A stretch of DNA of 64,000 nt from Formosa haliotis. GTDB taxonomy: Bacteria; Bacteroidota; Bacteroidia; Flavobacteriales; Flavobacteriaceae. The notes under the pieces were generated by a model. The model did no database searches. It worked only from the letters and a program-made list of their open reading frames with translations, and was not told where the DNA came from. The position numbers were made by a program, and so were the translations under genes. The stretch covers positions 248,001 through 312,000 of the forward strand of contig NZ_BDEL01000001.1 in NCBI RefSeq assembly GCF_001685485.1, in the 5' to 3' direction. Positions 36,668 through 45,363 of the stretch are shown here, in pieces. Each line of letters starts with the position of its first letter. Position 1 is the first letter of the stretch.

Positions 36668-36710
36668 AAAAACTCAGACAAATTATTTTTAATATGTCTG
36701 AGTTTTTTTT
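36668..36710 (+). terminator. Terminator after menA
   Basis: ACTCAGACA (36672-36680) pairs with TGTCTGAGT (36695-36703), flanked by A5 and T8. It lies across the longer candidate start (36665) of the next gene, which argues against that start. Confidence 0.85.
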
Positions 36711-36736
36711 GTACTTTAATTTCAAAATATAGATAT

Positions 36737-37414
36737 ATGAAGATTACATATTACGGTCATGCCACACTTGGCATAGAAGTGAACGATGTTTCTATACTTG
36801 TAGATCCATTTATTACAGGAAACCCAAAAGCATCTCACATCGATATTAACAGCTTACAGGCAGATTACATTTTAATAACCCATGCACACCAAGATCACGT
36901 TTTAGATGTGGAGGCTATAGCAAAGCGAACCAATGCTGTTGTGGTGTCTAATGCTGAAATTGTTGCCCATTACGACAAATTAGGAATAGAAGGACACCCT
37001 ATGAATTTTGGTGGCTCGTGGGATTTTGAATTTGGAACAGTAAAATATGTAGTAGCACAACATTCATCATCGTTCCCAGATGGTAGTTATGGTGGACAAC
37101 CAGGTGGTTTTGTAATTGAAGGTGAGCGTAAAAATATTTACATAGCTGGAGATACATCTTTAACCATGGATATGAAATTAATTCCCTTATTTTTAAAGTT
37201 AGATTTAGCCATATTACCTATTGGAGACAACTTTACTATGGGAATAGATGAAGCCATTCATGCCAGCGATTTTGTAGAATGCGATAAGGTTTTAGGCTAT
37301 CATTTTGACACGTTTGGATATATTGAAATAGATCATGAGGAAGCTAAACGTAAATTTTTTGATAAAAATAAGGACCTAATGCTATTAGAAATTGGTGAGA
37401 GTATAGAGTTGTAA
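36737..37414 (+). CDS. UPF0173-type metallo-beta-lactamase-fold hydrolase
   Basis: The 225-residue cytoplasmic metal-dependent hydrolase has the MBL-fold metal motif THAHQDHVLD, with further ligands in VAQHSSSF, IAGDTSLT and LGYHFDTFG. It matches the UPF0173 group, whose substrate is unknown. The ATG at 36737 (MKITYYGHATLGIEV) is used because an upstream frame to 36665 crosses the menA terminator. It is conserved beside men genes in related bacteria to my recollection, but no role in the pathway is established. Confidence 0.9.
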   Translation: MKITYYGHATLGIEVNDVSILVDPFITGNPKASHIDINSLQADYILITHAHQDHVLDVEAIAKRTNAVVVSNAEIVAHYDKLGIEGHPMNFGGSWDFEFGTVKYVVAQHSSSFPDGSYGGQPGGFVIEGERKNIYIAGDTSLTMDMKLIPLFLKLDLAILPIGDNFTMGIDEAIHASDFVECDKVLGYHFDTFGYIEIDHEEAKRKFFDKNKDLMLLEIGESIEL

Positions 37415-37724
37415 ATCTTTACCTTGAATAATATATTGGCTTTGTTTTAATTTCTTAAAGGAATTGAAATGAAGCTTTTTTTTATTCTATTTTCAGCCTA
37501 ATAAACAAATTTGAAGTTTAATTTATTACAGATCAGTTTTTGTCGCTTATGATTATGAATTTTAGCGGTAGGTCTGTGTTTCTTAAGTATAAATTCGGCT
37601 TTAATTAAGATTGTTGCCCTTCAATTATATAAAAATTAAAAGAATTAATTATTAAGAATTTTGTGAAATATTTAGCGTACAAAGGGTAGGTAAAGAACGA
37701 AAATAATTGACTATTTTTGGGAAT
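37415..37724. other. Intergenic region upstream of menC
   Basis: No gene was seen in these 310 AT-rich bp. The right end carries the menC -7 element. A T8 run occurs near 37478 without a convincing hairpin. Confidence 0.5.
37712..37719 (+). promoter_or_regulatory. -7 element directly before menC
   Basis: TATTTTTG fits TAnnTTTG and lies 5 nt before the ATG at 37725, predicting a leaderless transcript. Confidence 0.6.
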
Positions 37725-38762
37725 ATGATTTCAGCAAGCTATCGAAAATATATCCTAAATTTTAAAAATCCTAGCGGAACTTCGAGAGGGGTACTAACAA
37801 CTAAAGAGACTTGGTTCATTCATCTTAATAAAGATGGTAAAAATGGAGTGGGAGAGTGTGGTGTATTTAGAGGACTTTCGGCAGATGACAGACCCGATTT
37901 CGAAGAAAAATTGCAGTGGATTTGTAGGCATATTGAGAATGATTTAGAGGAATTATTAAATGAATTAATCGAGTTTCCAAGCATCCAATTTGGTTTAGAA
38001 ATGGCCTTTAAATCGTTAGCGGGAAAACACCCTTTTGAGCTATTTCCATCAAAATTTACGAAAGGCCAAGATGCTATACCCATTAATGGATTAATTTGGA
38101 TGGGAAGTGAAGATTTTATGAAATCTCAAATTAAAGATAAAATTGAAGCTGGTTTTAGTTGTATAAAAATGAAAATTGGAGCCATCGACTTTCAAACCGA
38201 AATAGATATGTTAAAAGCTATTCGGAAGGAATTTTCAGCTTCTGAAATTGAGTTACGGGTCGATGCTAATGGAGCTTTTAGTACTAAAGAGGCGCTAGAA
38301 AAATTAAAAATTTTATCAGAATTTCAATTACATTCTATAGAACAACCTATTAAAGCAGGGCAACTGGAAAGTATGGCGCAACTATGCGAGCAAACTCCTC
38401 TGCCTATTGCTTTAGATGAAGAGTTAATTGGAGTATTTAAAGAGCAAGATAAACAGAACTTATTAAAGCAAATTAAGCCGCAATATATTATTTTAAAGCC
38501 TAGTTTGGTAGGCGGATTTCAGGGCAGTAATTCATGGATTTCTTTAGCAGAAAAACAAGAAATAAATTGGTGGATAACCAGTGCTTTAGAAAGTAATGTT
38601 GGCCTAAATGCTATAGCGCAGTACACATATATTTTGCACAGCGATTTACCACAAGGCTTAGGTACAGGTGGTTTATTTACCAATAATTTTGAGTCGCCTT
38701 TACAAGTAAAAAATGGTACATTGCAGTACCAAACAAACCTAAATTGGAACTATAATTTTTAA
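37725..38762 (+). CDS. menC: o-Succinylbenzoate synthase
   Basis: This enolase-superfamily dehydratase converts SHCHC to o-succinylbenzoate. The catalytic lysine lies in CIKMKIG, and metal ligands lie in RVDANGAF, HSIEQPI and IALDEELI, with KPSLVGG late in the barrel. At 345 residues it is full length. The ATG at 37725 is favoured over an upstream TTG (37707), since the latter is upstream of the -7 element. CPBP protease and menE genes follow closely. Confidence 0.93.
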   Translation: MISASYRKYILNFKNPSGTSRGVLTTKETWFIHLNKDGKNGVGECGVFRGLSADDRPDFEEKLQWICRHIENDLEELLNELIEFPSIQFGLEMAFKSLAGKHPFELFPSKFTKGQDAIPINGLIWMGSEDFMKSQIKDKIEAGFSCIKMKIGAIDFQTEIDMLKAIRKEFSASEIELRVDANGAFSTKEALEKLKILSEFQLHSIEQPIKAGQLESMAQLCEQTPLPIALDEELIGVFKEQDKQNLLKQIKPQYIILKPSLVGGFQGSNSWISLAEKQEINWWITSALESNVGLNAIAQYTYILHSDLPQGLGTGGLFTNNFESPLQVKNGTLQYQTNLNWNYNF

Positions 38763-38770
38763 TTAAAAAT

Positions 38771-39805
38771 ATGTATATAAGTCAGGCTTATAAAGGATTA
38801 CATGAATGGTGGCGTTATATAATAGGGGCAATTATAGCGTTTATTGGAATTATTATTTTCTCGGTTCCACATCTTGTCGCATTGGGGATAAAGACCATGC
38901 AAGGTGGTATCGATTTATCCAGAATGGACGACACCAATTACATCATGACTCTTTTTGATTCTAATTTAAACCTGGTGTATGTTTTATTACCTTTTTTAGG
39001 CGGACTCATATTTTTGTTATTAGCAGTAAAATATGTACATAAATTATCCATTTTAAAGCTAACCACTACCAGAGATCGAGTAGATTGGAAGCGTGTATTT
39101 TTCTCCTTTTTTTTATGGGGAGGGGTTTCTTCATTATTTATAATTGTAGATTATTTTATTGCACCTGAAAATTATCAATATAATTTCGAATTGAATAGGT
39201 TTCTGTTGTTAGCAGTAATTGCAATTGTATTAATCCCTTTTCAAACCAGTTTTGAGGAATATTTATTCAGAGGATATTTAATGCAAGGCATCGGGGTGAT
39301 TTCAAAATCTAAATTAGTTCCCTTAGTGTTAACCTCTATTATTTTTGGCGGATTACACATAGCCAATCCTGAAGTTGCGAAGTTAGGGAACACCATAATG
39401 ATATACTATATAGGTACAGGTTTGTTTTTGGGTGTGTTAACCTTGATGGATGAAGGTATGGAATTGTCGCTAGGTTTTCATGCTGCAAATAATTTGTTTA
39501 CCGCGTTATTGGTAACATCCGACTGGAGTGCGTTGCAAACCTATTCTATTTTTAAAGACATTTCTAATCCAGAAGAATCAGGATTAATGGAAATATTTGT
39601 TCCTGTTTTTATTGTATTTCCTATATTACTTTATATATTTTCAAAAACATACAATTGGACAAACTGGAAGGACAAATTAACCGGACGTGTTTTAGAGCCT
39701 ATACGGGAGCCGATATTAGAACATCAAGAATTACAAAATCATAATACTATAAACATTATTTCTCATGATAACAGCAGTGAAGACCAAAGTCCCAACCTAC
39801 GATAA
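38771..39805 (+). CDS. CPBP family intramembrane metalloprotease
   Basis: This is a CAAX-protease/bacteriocin-processing (Abi) family membrane protein with about eight membrane segments. Catalytic motifs are EEYLFRG (162-168, the EExxxR motif), GGLHIANP and FHAANNLFT. Length is 344 residues. It lies 8 nt after menC and overlaps menE by 41 nt in a different frame, so it is embedded in the men operon. Substrate unknown; the family includes prenyl-protein-type proteases and bacteriocin-immunity proteins. A role in quinone synthesis is not implied. Confidence 0.9.
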   Translation: MYISQAYKGLHEWWRYIIGAIIAFIGIIIFSVPHLVALGIKTMQGGIDLSRMDDTNYIMTLFDSNLNLVYVLLPFLGGLIFLLLAVKYVHKLSILKLTTTRDRVDWKRVFFSFFLWGGVSSLFIIVDYFIAPENYQYNFELNRFLLLAVIAIVLIPFQTSFEEYLFRGYLMQGIGVISKSKLVPLVLTSIIFGGLHIANPEVAKLGNTIMIYYIGTGLFLGVLTLMDEGMELSLGFHAANNLFTALLVTSDWSALQTYSIFKDISNPEESGLMEIFVPVFIVFPILLYIFSKTYNWTNWKDKLTGRVLEPIREPILEHQELQNHNTINIISHDNSSEDQSPNLR

Positions 39806-40847
39806 AATTCATTTAAAGTTTAAATTAAATGGACGGTATTACGATACCGAATCTTTAAAAGAAGTTGCGTATTGTTTTATTAAAGAAGGAGAGCCACACC
39901 AAAAAACACTAGGTGATTTTTTGCAAGCTTGGTTAGATAATAATGACTATGTAGAAGTACAAACTTCAGGATCTATCGGGGTTCCTAAAATGATTAAAAT
40001 TAAAAAACAAGCCATGGTAAATTCGGCTATAGCAACAGGAAATGCGTTTAACTTACGCCCTGGAGATAGTCTTTTACATTGTTTACCTTTTAATTTTATT
40101 TCGGGAAGAATGATGCTGGTTCGCGCTATGATTTTAGGCTTAGAATTAGATGTGGTACCACCTCGTGCAACACCAGTTTTCGATGAGACCAAAACTTACG
40201 ATTTTTCTGCTATGATTCCATTACAAGCCGAAAACTTGTTACCTAAATTACATCATTTTAAATCTTTAATAATTGGAGGAGCAGCAGTATCACATCAATT
40301 GTTAGAAGATATTCAAAATATAGATACACAATGTTATTCAACTTACGGAATGACGGAAACTGTGAGTCATATTGCGTTTAAACCGCTTAACGGACCAGAC
40401 AAGTCAGACTGGTACAAAGCAATGCCAAATGTAAATATATCTCTAAACGATAAGGATTGTATAGTTATAGATGCTAAGTATTTATTTGATGAGCCTTTAG
40501 AAACAAATGATGTCGCCGTATTACAGTCGGAAAATGAATTTAAATTAGTAGGAAGAATTGATAATGTGATTAATTCTGGCGGATTAAAATTATTCGCAGA
40601 ACAAATTGAAAAACATTTAACAGGTGACATTTCTAATCGCTTTTTTGTTGCTGGAGAGCCAGATGACAAATTAGGGGAACGTTTAATTTTGGTGATTGAA
40701 GGTGAAGAAACACCTATAGATGTAAGTTCATTTAAAGGACTTCAGAAAAATGAAAAGCCAAAGGCCGTATATTTTGTTCCTAAATTTATAGAAACACCAA
40801 ATCGTAAAATTCAGCGTAAAAAAACCTTAGAATTATTAAAGAAATAA
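39765..40847 (+). CDS. menE: o-Succinylbenzoate-CoA ligase
   Basis: This adenylate-forming enzyme activates o-succinylbenzoate with CoA for MenB. Motifs seen are the P-loop-like VQTSGSIGVPKMIKIKK, YSTYGMTETVSHIAF, LVGRIDNVINSGGLKL and the C-terminal NRKIQRKKT lysine region. At 360 residues it is a short form, with a reduced N-terminal domain compared with about 450-490 elsewhere, as usual in Bacteroidota. The first 41 nt overlap the CPBP gene; no in-frame ATG nearby gives a better start. Confidence 0.92.
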   Translation: MITAVKTKVPTYDKIHLKFKLNGRYYDTESLKEVAYCFIKEGEPHQKTLGDFLQAWLDNNDYVEVQTSGSIGVPKMIKIKKQAMVNSAIATGNAFNLRPGDSLLHCLPFNFISGRMMLVRAMILGLELDVVPPRATPVFDETKTYDFSAMIPLQAENLLPKLHHFKSLIIGGAAVSHQLLEDIQNIDTQCYSTYGMTETVSHIAFKPLNGPDKSDWYKAMPNVNISLNDKDCIVIDAKYLFDEPLETNDVAVLQSENEFKLVGRIDNVINSGGLKLFAEQIEKHLTGDISNRFFVAGEPDDKLGERLILVIEGEETPIDVSSFKGLQKNEKPKAVYFVPKFIETPNRKIQRKKTLELLKK

Positions 40848-40871
40848 AATCTAAGACTTGAAATTTTTAAT

Positions 40872-41294
40872 TTATTGCTGCTTTTTAAAATAGTAATCGG
40901 CAGAGTTTTTACCTGAACCATAAATTAGAAAAAACAGAGAAATAAATAAAGTAATTGTTGCTATTGCTAGATCTAACAGATGAATTTCCCCAAAGAAATT
41001 GATAGCAATAGCACCAATTAATATTGGGATTTGAGCCAGACTAGCCCACCGTGTTAATAGCCCGAAAATAATTAATAGTCCGCCTATAAAAAGGGCAGGC
41101 GCTACGTAATGTAAGATTAACATGCTTCCTCCCCAATTTTGAAAAGGAGTAAGTAAGTCTACAAGAATCTGGCTACTTGTCATAAAGTTAATACCTTTAA
41201 TAAAAAGGAATACTCCTAAACCAATGCGCAACATATCTATGGGTAAAGCAGTATTTACATTCGCCCATTTGTTAAGTGTTTTAATCGTTTCCAT
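40872..41294 (-). CDS. DoxX family membrane protein
   Basis: The 140-residue protein has four membrane helices and the DoxX pattern (RIGLGVFLFIKGINFM, HYVAPALFIGGLLIIFGLLTRWASLAQIP). The family includes subunits of quinol oxidases and proteins linked to thiosulfate oxidation or redox stress; a specific role cannot be given. It is convergent with menE, 24 nt apart, and stands alone on its strand. Confidence 0.85.
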   Translation of the reverse strand: METIKTLNKWANVNTALPIDMLRIGLGVFLFIKGINFMTSSQILVDLLTPFQNWGGSMLILHYVAPALFIGGLLIIFGLLTRWASLAQIPILIGAIAINFFGEIHLLDLAIATITLFISLFFLIYGSGKNSADYYFKKQQ

Positions 41295-41443
41295 AACTTT
41301 AAATTGTTGATTTACATAAACTTAAGTTACGAAAAATCGATGAGAATAAAAAGTTAAATGTTCTGGATCTCAATAGTTTACAGGTTTTTAAAACTTAATT
41401 TTGGATGTGAAAGCTAAACTTTAAAAGTAAGGTTTAGAATGTG

Positions 41444-42121
41444 TTAGGTGAAATTAGTGTAAAGTGTGGTTAGTATTACACCTTTATTAGAACCCAAATT
41501 TATAGCTAACAATTCTTGTTCTTCTTTAATTTTGAAATTAAAAGGTGCCGCTAAAATATTTACGCCGCTTTGTTTTTTAAGCCTAATCCCTTGCCCAGAA
41601 ATAATATCGATATTGGGTATAAAGTCACCTTCCGGTATGTGCTCTGTTAAGATAATATATTTAAAGTCCTTTAACTTTTCTAAAATACGTTGTATTTCGG
41701 TGTTTGACAGATGTTGTAAAACTTGTCTTAAAAACACACAGTCGGCAGTTGGTAGGGGAGCTGTTGCAATATCTAGACATTGAAATTCTAAATGTGTCTG
41801 GTTAAAGTTGTTTTTGTTATGAGTTATAAGATCTTCTACTATATCTATTGCCACATATTTTTTAGTGAGTTTTACTAAAGTTTTTCCCACATTAAAATCG
41901 CCACAACCTAAATCGCAAACAGACAATGGCGTTTTAAAAGACTTTAAGAATTCGCTTACAACAGAGATATATGGATTTACAATATTTGGATTATGAGATC
42001 CGTCTCCAGAATAAAACTCGGCTGAATTATCGCCCCAAAGTTTCATGGCATACACTTGTTCCATTACAGCTTTAGTAGGCCAAGGGGTTTTTGTCTTTTT
42101 TCGAGTTATATGGGTACTCAT
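41444..42121 (-). CDS. Class I SAM-dependent methyltransferase
   Basis: The 225-residue protein has motif I LSVCDLGCGDFNVGKTLV and the acidic AIDIVEDLI, then LEFQCLDIATAPLPTADCVFLRQVLQHLS. It resembles small-molecule or putative tRNA-type methyltransferases of the Methyltransf_25 group. No close neighbour gives a substrate. An upstream gap of 139 nt separates it from the DUF4268 gene. Confidence 0.82.
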   Translation of the reverse strand: MSTHITRKKTKTPWPTKAVMEQVYAMKLWGDNSAEFYSGDGSHNPNIVNPYISVVSEFLKSFKTPLSVCDLGCGDFNVGKTLVKLTKKYVAIDIVEDLITHNKNNFNQTHLEFQCLDIATAPLPTADCVFLRQVLQHLSNTEIQRILEKLKDFKYIILTEHIPEGDFIPNIDIISGQGIRLKKQSGVNILAAPFNFKIKEEQELLAINLGSNKGVILTTLYTNFT

Positions 42122-42260
42122 AGATGTATGCTTATAGAAAGTAAAGGAGTTAAAGAAACTTCATTGTATTGTAATTTAGTTGATTGTGAAATTGAAAAAT
42201 ACAATTAAGAACTCAACAAATTTTAAAGAAGCGATACTAGTAAAATGAATCAATTAAGTC

Positions 42261-42689
42261 TTAATCTTTAAGCACCTCTTCGTAATCTTCGAAAAAGGCT
42301 TCAAACAGAGACATTTTTTCGTTTAAAAATTCCATGACATCCTGCCAAGTATTTTTATTATGGATAGATACTTTTTGATTTAAAGGCACATAAATCCTAG
42401 AAATTTCTTTTCCGTTTTCTAGAATAAATTCTTCCTCAAAAATAGCGTCGGGTAAATAATCGTCCTTTAAAATTGACTTTAAAGATTCTAACTTTCCCCA
42501 ATTTTCTATTCTTTTTTCTAGATTGTCTTCAAGGTCTAGAGCAACTAAAGCACTTTTAGTATCAAAATGAAATTTAAAACTAAAGCCCTTAATTTTTGTA
42601 TTGTATAAAAGCCATTTTCTAGGAAACGACTTTCCGAAACTGGTCCAAAATAATTCTCTTAACTGTCTTGATTCTTCTTTACTAAACAT
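42261..42689 (-). CDS. DUF4268 domain protein
   Basis: The 142-residue cytoplasmic protein begins MFSKEESRQLRELFWTSFGK and contains KGFSFKFHFDTKSALVALDLE, which fits the DUF4268 family of unknown function, related to nuclease-like folds. It lies 3 nt after the ZIP transporter gene and is the last of a four-gene minus-strand run (methyltransferase, ZIP, DUF4268). Confidence 0.8.
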   Translation of the reverse strand: MFSKEESRQLRELFWTSFGKSFPRKWLLYNTKIKGFSFKFHFDTKSALVALDLEDNLEKRIENWGKLESLKSILKDDYLPDAIFEEEFILENGKEISRIYVPLNQKVSIHNKNTWQDVMEFLNEKMSLFEAFFEDYEEVLKD

Positions 42690-42692
42690 AAT

Positions 42693-43367
42693 TTAAATGG
42701 CATAGGCAATCGCAACTCCTGCGAAAATAGCAATTAATTTACTTAAATTAAATTTATGACCTTCACTACTTTCAAACAATATGGTGGTTGATATATGGAA
42801 AAATATACCAATTACAATAGCATTTATAAGATGAATATAATCTTCTACTAAAGTAACATGATTAGATATAAATGTGCCAAGCGGAGTCATTATAGTAAAT
42901 AAGGTAAGAAAAGCAACAACTTGCATCTTACTGTAATGCGATTGTAATAAATAGGTTGTAATTAATGTTGCGATAGGAATTTTATGAATTAAAACACCGT
43001 ACACCATATCGTTATGGTGATGGATCGGGAACCCTTCTAAAAAACTATGAATACATAAACTTATAAATAGCAGCCATGGGAAATTATTGTCGTGTTTATG
43101 CACATGAACATGTCCGTGTTCGGCACCTTTAGAGAAAAATTCGAGTACAATTTGAAGTAAAATACCAAGCATTATAAATAATCCTGTTTGTTTCGGATCT
43201 AAATGATGGTAAACTTCTGGTAGTAATTCAAATAAAGTTAAAGCCAATAAAAACGCACCGCTAAACGAGAGTAATAACTTGGTTTTAAAAGCAGGTTTAG
43301 ATTTGCTAACAAGCGCTAAAATAACACCTAAAACTACGGCAATTATGGGAAGTAAATATGATTTCAT
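42693..43367 (-). CDS. ZIP family divalent metal transporter
   Basis: The inner-membrane protein of 224 residues has about eight helices. Metal-binding residues in the pore helices appear in IHSFLEGFPIHHHND and LIHKIPIATLITTY, the HxxxE and HK(I)P signatures of ZIP proteins. A cytoplasmic His-rich loop (GAEHGHVHVHKHDN) is typical. Probable substrates are Zn2+ or Fe2+. Its start shares one base with the stop of the upstream methyltransferase (TAATG), so translation is coupled. Confidence 0.9.
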   Translation of the reverse strand: MKSYLLPIIAVVLGVILALVSKSKPAFKTKLLLSFSGAFLLALTLFELLPEVYHHLDPKQTGLFIMLGILLQIVLEFFSKGAEHGHVHVHKHDNNFPWLLFISLCIHSFLEGFPIHHHNDMVYGVLIHKIPIATLITTYLLQSHYSKMQVVAFLTLFTIMTPLGTFISNHVTLVEDYIHLINAIVIGIFFHISTTILFESSEGHKFNLSKLIAIFAGVAIAYAI

Positions 43368-44098
43368 TATTTAAAAAGCATAACTAAACGGTCTGATGTT
43401 TTTGCATCAAACTTTTGTAATTTATAATTTCCAAAAACTTCTAATAAGTTAACTTCGGCAGCTTCAAAAAGGGCTTCAAAATCTTTTAAGGTAAAAGCTT
43501 TTACACGTTCTTGAAAGTTATAATCTTCACCTTGTAAAGTAAACGAAATGTCTTTTATAATATAATTATCTTTTACAAAACGTTTTAAATGAAAGGTAAT
43601 ATCGTCTACTTGCTTGGTTTCTTCTGGAACTAAATTAGCAATAACATAGTCGGTATTCATAAAATCGATAACTCCAATACCGTATTCGTTTAAATCGCTT
43701 TTTATGGCTTTAATGGTATTTAAGTTGTCTTCTTCATCATCAAAATAACCAAAACTTGTAAATAAATTAAAAACGGCATCAAAAGTGTCCGGAAACGGTT
43801 TGCACATATCGTGCACTTTAAATTTAAGAGTTTCGTTCTCAAATTGTTTAGCGAAGTTAATACTGTTTTCAGATAAATCAGCTCCAACAACATTATATCC
43901 TAAAGAGTTTAGGTAAATGGAATGTCTTCCTTTACCGCAGGCTAAATCGAGAATCTTACCAGTTTCAGAAATATTTAAATATTGGGTAAGGTTATCCATA
44001 AATAATTGGGCCTCTCTATCGTCTCTATCTTTGTATAAGGTGTGGTAAAAAGGCGTATCGAACCACGATACGTACCAGGTTGTTTTATCTTTTATCAT
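43367..44098 (-). CDS. Class I SAM-dependent methyltransferase
   Basis: The 243-residue protein has motif I KILDLACGKGRHSIYLNSLGY, GADLSENSI and DAVFNLFTSFGYF. This pattern matches the widespread Bacteroidota methyltransferase family found next to ZIP-type genes. It overlaps the ZIP start by one base. Its -7 element is back to back with that of the divergent RNA methyltransferase gene (44118-44136). Substrate unknown. Confidence 0.85.
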   Translation of the reverse strand: MIKDKTTWYVSWFDTPFYHTLYKDRDDREAQLFMDNLTQYLNISETGKILDLACGKGRHSIYLNSLGYNVVGADLSENSINFAKQFENETLKFKVHDMCKPFPDTFDAVFNLFTSFGYFDDEEDNLNTIKAIKSDLNEYGIGVIDFMNTDYVIANLVPEETKQVDDITFHLKRFVKDNYIIKDISFTLQGEDYNFQERVKAFTLKDFEALFEAAEVNLLEVFGNYKLQKFDAKTSDRLVMLFK

Positions 44099-44117
44099 TT
44101 CTAAACTATGTAGGGTG

Positions 44118-44136
44118 CAAAAATACTGTATTTTTG
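44118..44136. promoter_or_regulatory. Back-to-back divergent -7 elements
   Basis: CAAAAATACTGTATTTTTG contains TATTTTTG on the minus strand (44118-44125) and TATTTTTG on the plus strand (44129-44136), only 3 bp apart. Polymerase bound for one gene must occlude the other, linking the methyltransferase operon and the rRNA methyltransferase gene. The whole 19-bp unit is also a near-perfect palindrome. Confidence 0.65.
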
Positions 44137-44156
44137 TAATCTATTTAAAGTAAATA

Positions 44157-45317
44157 ATGGAGAATAATTTTAAAATGGTTGCCAAAACCTTATTTGGCTT
44201 TGAAGAATTATTAGCAAACGAATTAACAAAACTAGGTGCACTACAAGTTAAGATAGGTGTAAGAAACGTTAGTTTTGTTGGGGATAAAGGTTTTATGTAC
44301 AAATGTAATTTGGGCTTACGTACGGCTATAAAAATTTTAAAACCTATTAAAACCTTTCGGGTTCGTTCAGAACAAGATATTTACGATAACATTTATAAAA
44401 TGCCATGGGAAGACTATTTAAAGCCCACAGGTACTTTAGCTGTAGATGCTACAGTAAACTCAACAGTATTTACACATTCCCTATACATCGCCCAAAAAAC
44501 AAAAGATGCAATCGTTGATAAGTTTAGAAAAGATACTGGAGTACGACCAAGTGTTGATTTAAAATTTCCAGATTTAAAGATAAACATCCATATTGATAGA
44601 GAACAATGCACGGTATCTTTAGATACTTCTGGCGATTCTTTACATAAACGTGGTTATAAAACAGCCACTAATATTGCGCCCATTAATGAAGTATTGGCAG
44701 CGGGCTTAATCATGCTATCGGGCTGGGATGGTCAAACCGACTTTATGGATCCAATGTGTGGAAGTGGAACTATTTTGGCTGAAGCAGCAATGATTGCTTG
44801 TAATATTCCGCCAAATTTAATGCGTAAAGAATTTGCTTTTGAACGTTGGGAAGATTGGGATGTAGAGCTTTTTGAAAAAATAGAAGAATCGTTACTGAAT
44901 AAAACACGCGATTTTCATCATAAAATAATAGGGTTCGATAAATCGCCTTCGGCAGTTGCTAAAGCCAATGAAAATGTGAAAAATGCGCATTTAGATGAAT
45001 TTATAACCATTAAACATGAAGATTTCTTTAAAACCCAAAAAGGAGGAGATGAGAAATTACACATGTTGTTTAATCCGCCATATGGGGAACGATTAAATAT
45101 AGAAATGGAAGAGTTCTATAAACATATTGGAGATACTTTAAAACAGAATTATCCGGGGACAGATGCCTGGCTAATTACCTCGAATTTAGAAGCTTTAAAA
45201 TATGTGGGATTAAGACCTTCGCGAAAAATTAAACTCTTCAATGCTAAATTAGAATCTCGTTTAGTGAAATATGTCATGTACGAAGGCAGCAAAAAAGCAA
45301 AAAAGCAAGGGTTATAA
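44157..45317 (+). CDS. THUMP-domain 23S rRNA guanine-N2 methyltransferase (RlmL-like)
   Basis: The 386-residue enzyme has an N-terminal THUMP RNA-binding domain (about 50-160) and a Rossmann methyltransferase domain with DPMCGSGTILAEAA (motif I region) and the catalytic NPPYGERL, typical of m2G methyltransferases. It corresponds to the N-terminal half of E. coli RlmL, which makes m2G2445 of 23S rRNA; the RlmK half is absent. A terminator overlaps its stop codon. Confidence 0.9.
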   Translation: MENNFKMVAKTLFGFEELLANELTKLGALQVKIGVRNVSFVGDKGFMYKCNLGLRTAIKILKPIKTFRVRSEQDIYDNIYKMPWEDYLKPTGTLAVDATVNSTVFTHSLYIAQKTKDAIVDKFRKDTGVRPSVDLKFPDLKINIHIDREQCTVSLDTSGDSLHKRGYKTATNIAPINEVLAAGLIMLSGWDGQTDFMDPMCGSGTILAEAAMIACNIPPNLMRKEFAFERWEDWDVELFEKIEESLLNKTRDFHHKIIGFDKSPSAVAKANENVKNAHLDEFITIKHEDFFKTQKGGDEKLHMLFNPPYGERLNIEMEEFYKHIGDTLKQNYPGTDAWLITSNLEALKYVGLRPSRKIKLFNAKLESRLVKYVMYEGSKKAKKQGL

Positions 45318-45334
45318 CTCTTGCCTTTTTTTTT
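45305..45334 (+). terminator. Terminator overlapping the stop of the THUMP gene
   Basis: GCAAGGGT and ACTCTTGC (45305-45324) form an 8-bp stem with one G-U pair, followed by C and nine T. The stop codon lies in the loop. Confidence 0.7.
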
Positions 45335-45363
45335 ATACTATTAAATTCTGAAGATTTTTGTTA

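Noticed and set aside
36665..36736. Longer start for the UPF0173 gene
   Set aside because: The extension passes through the menA terminator hairpin, and the ATG at 36737 gives the family N-terminus.
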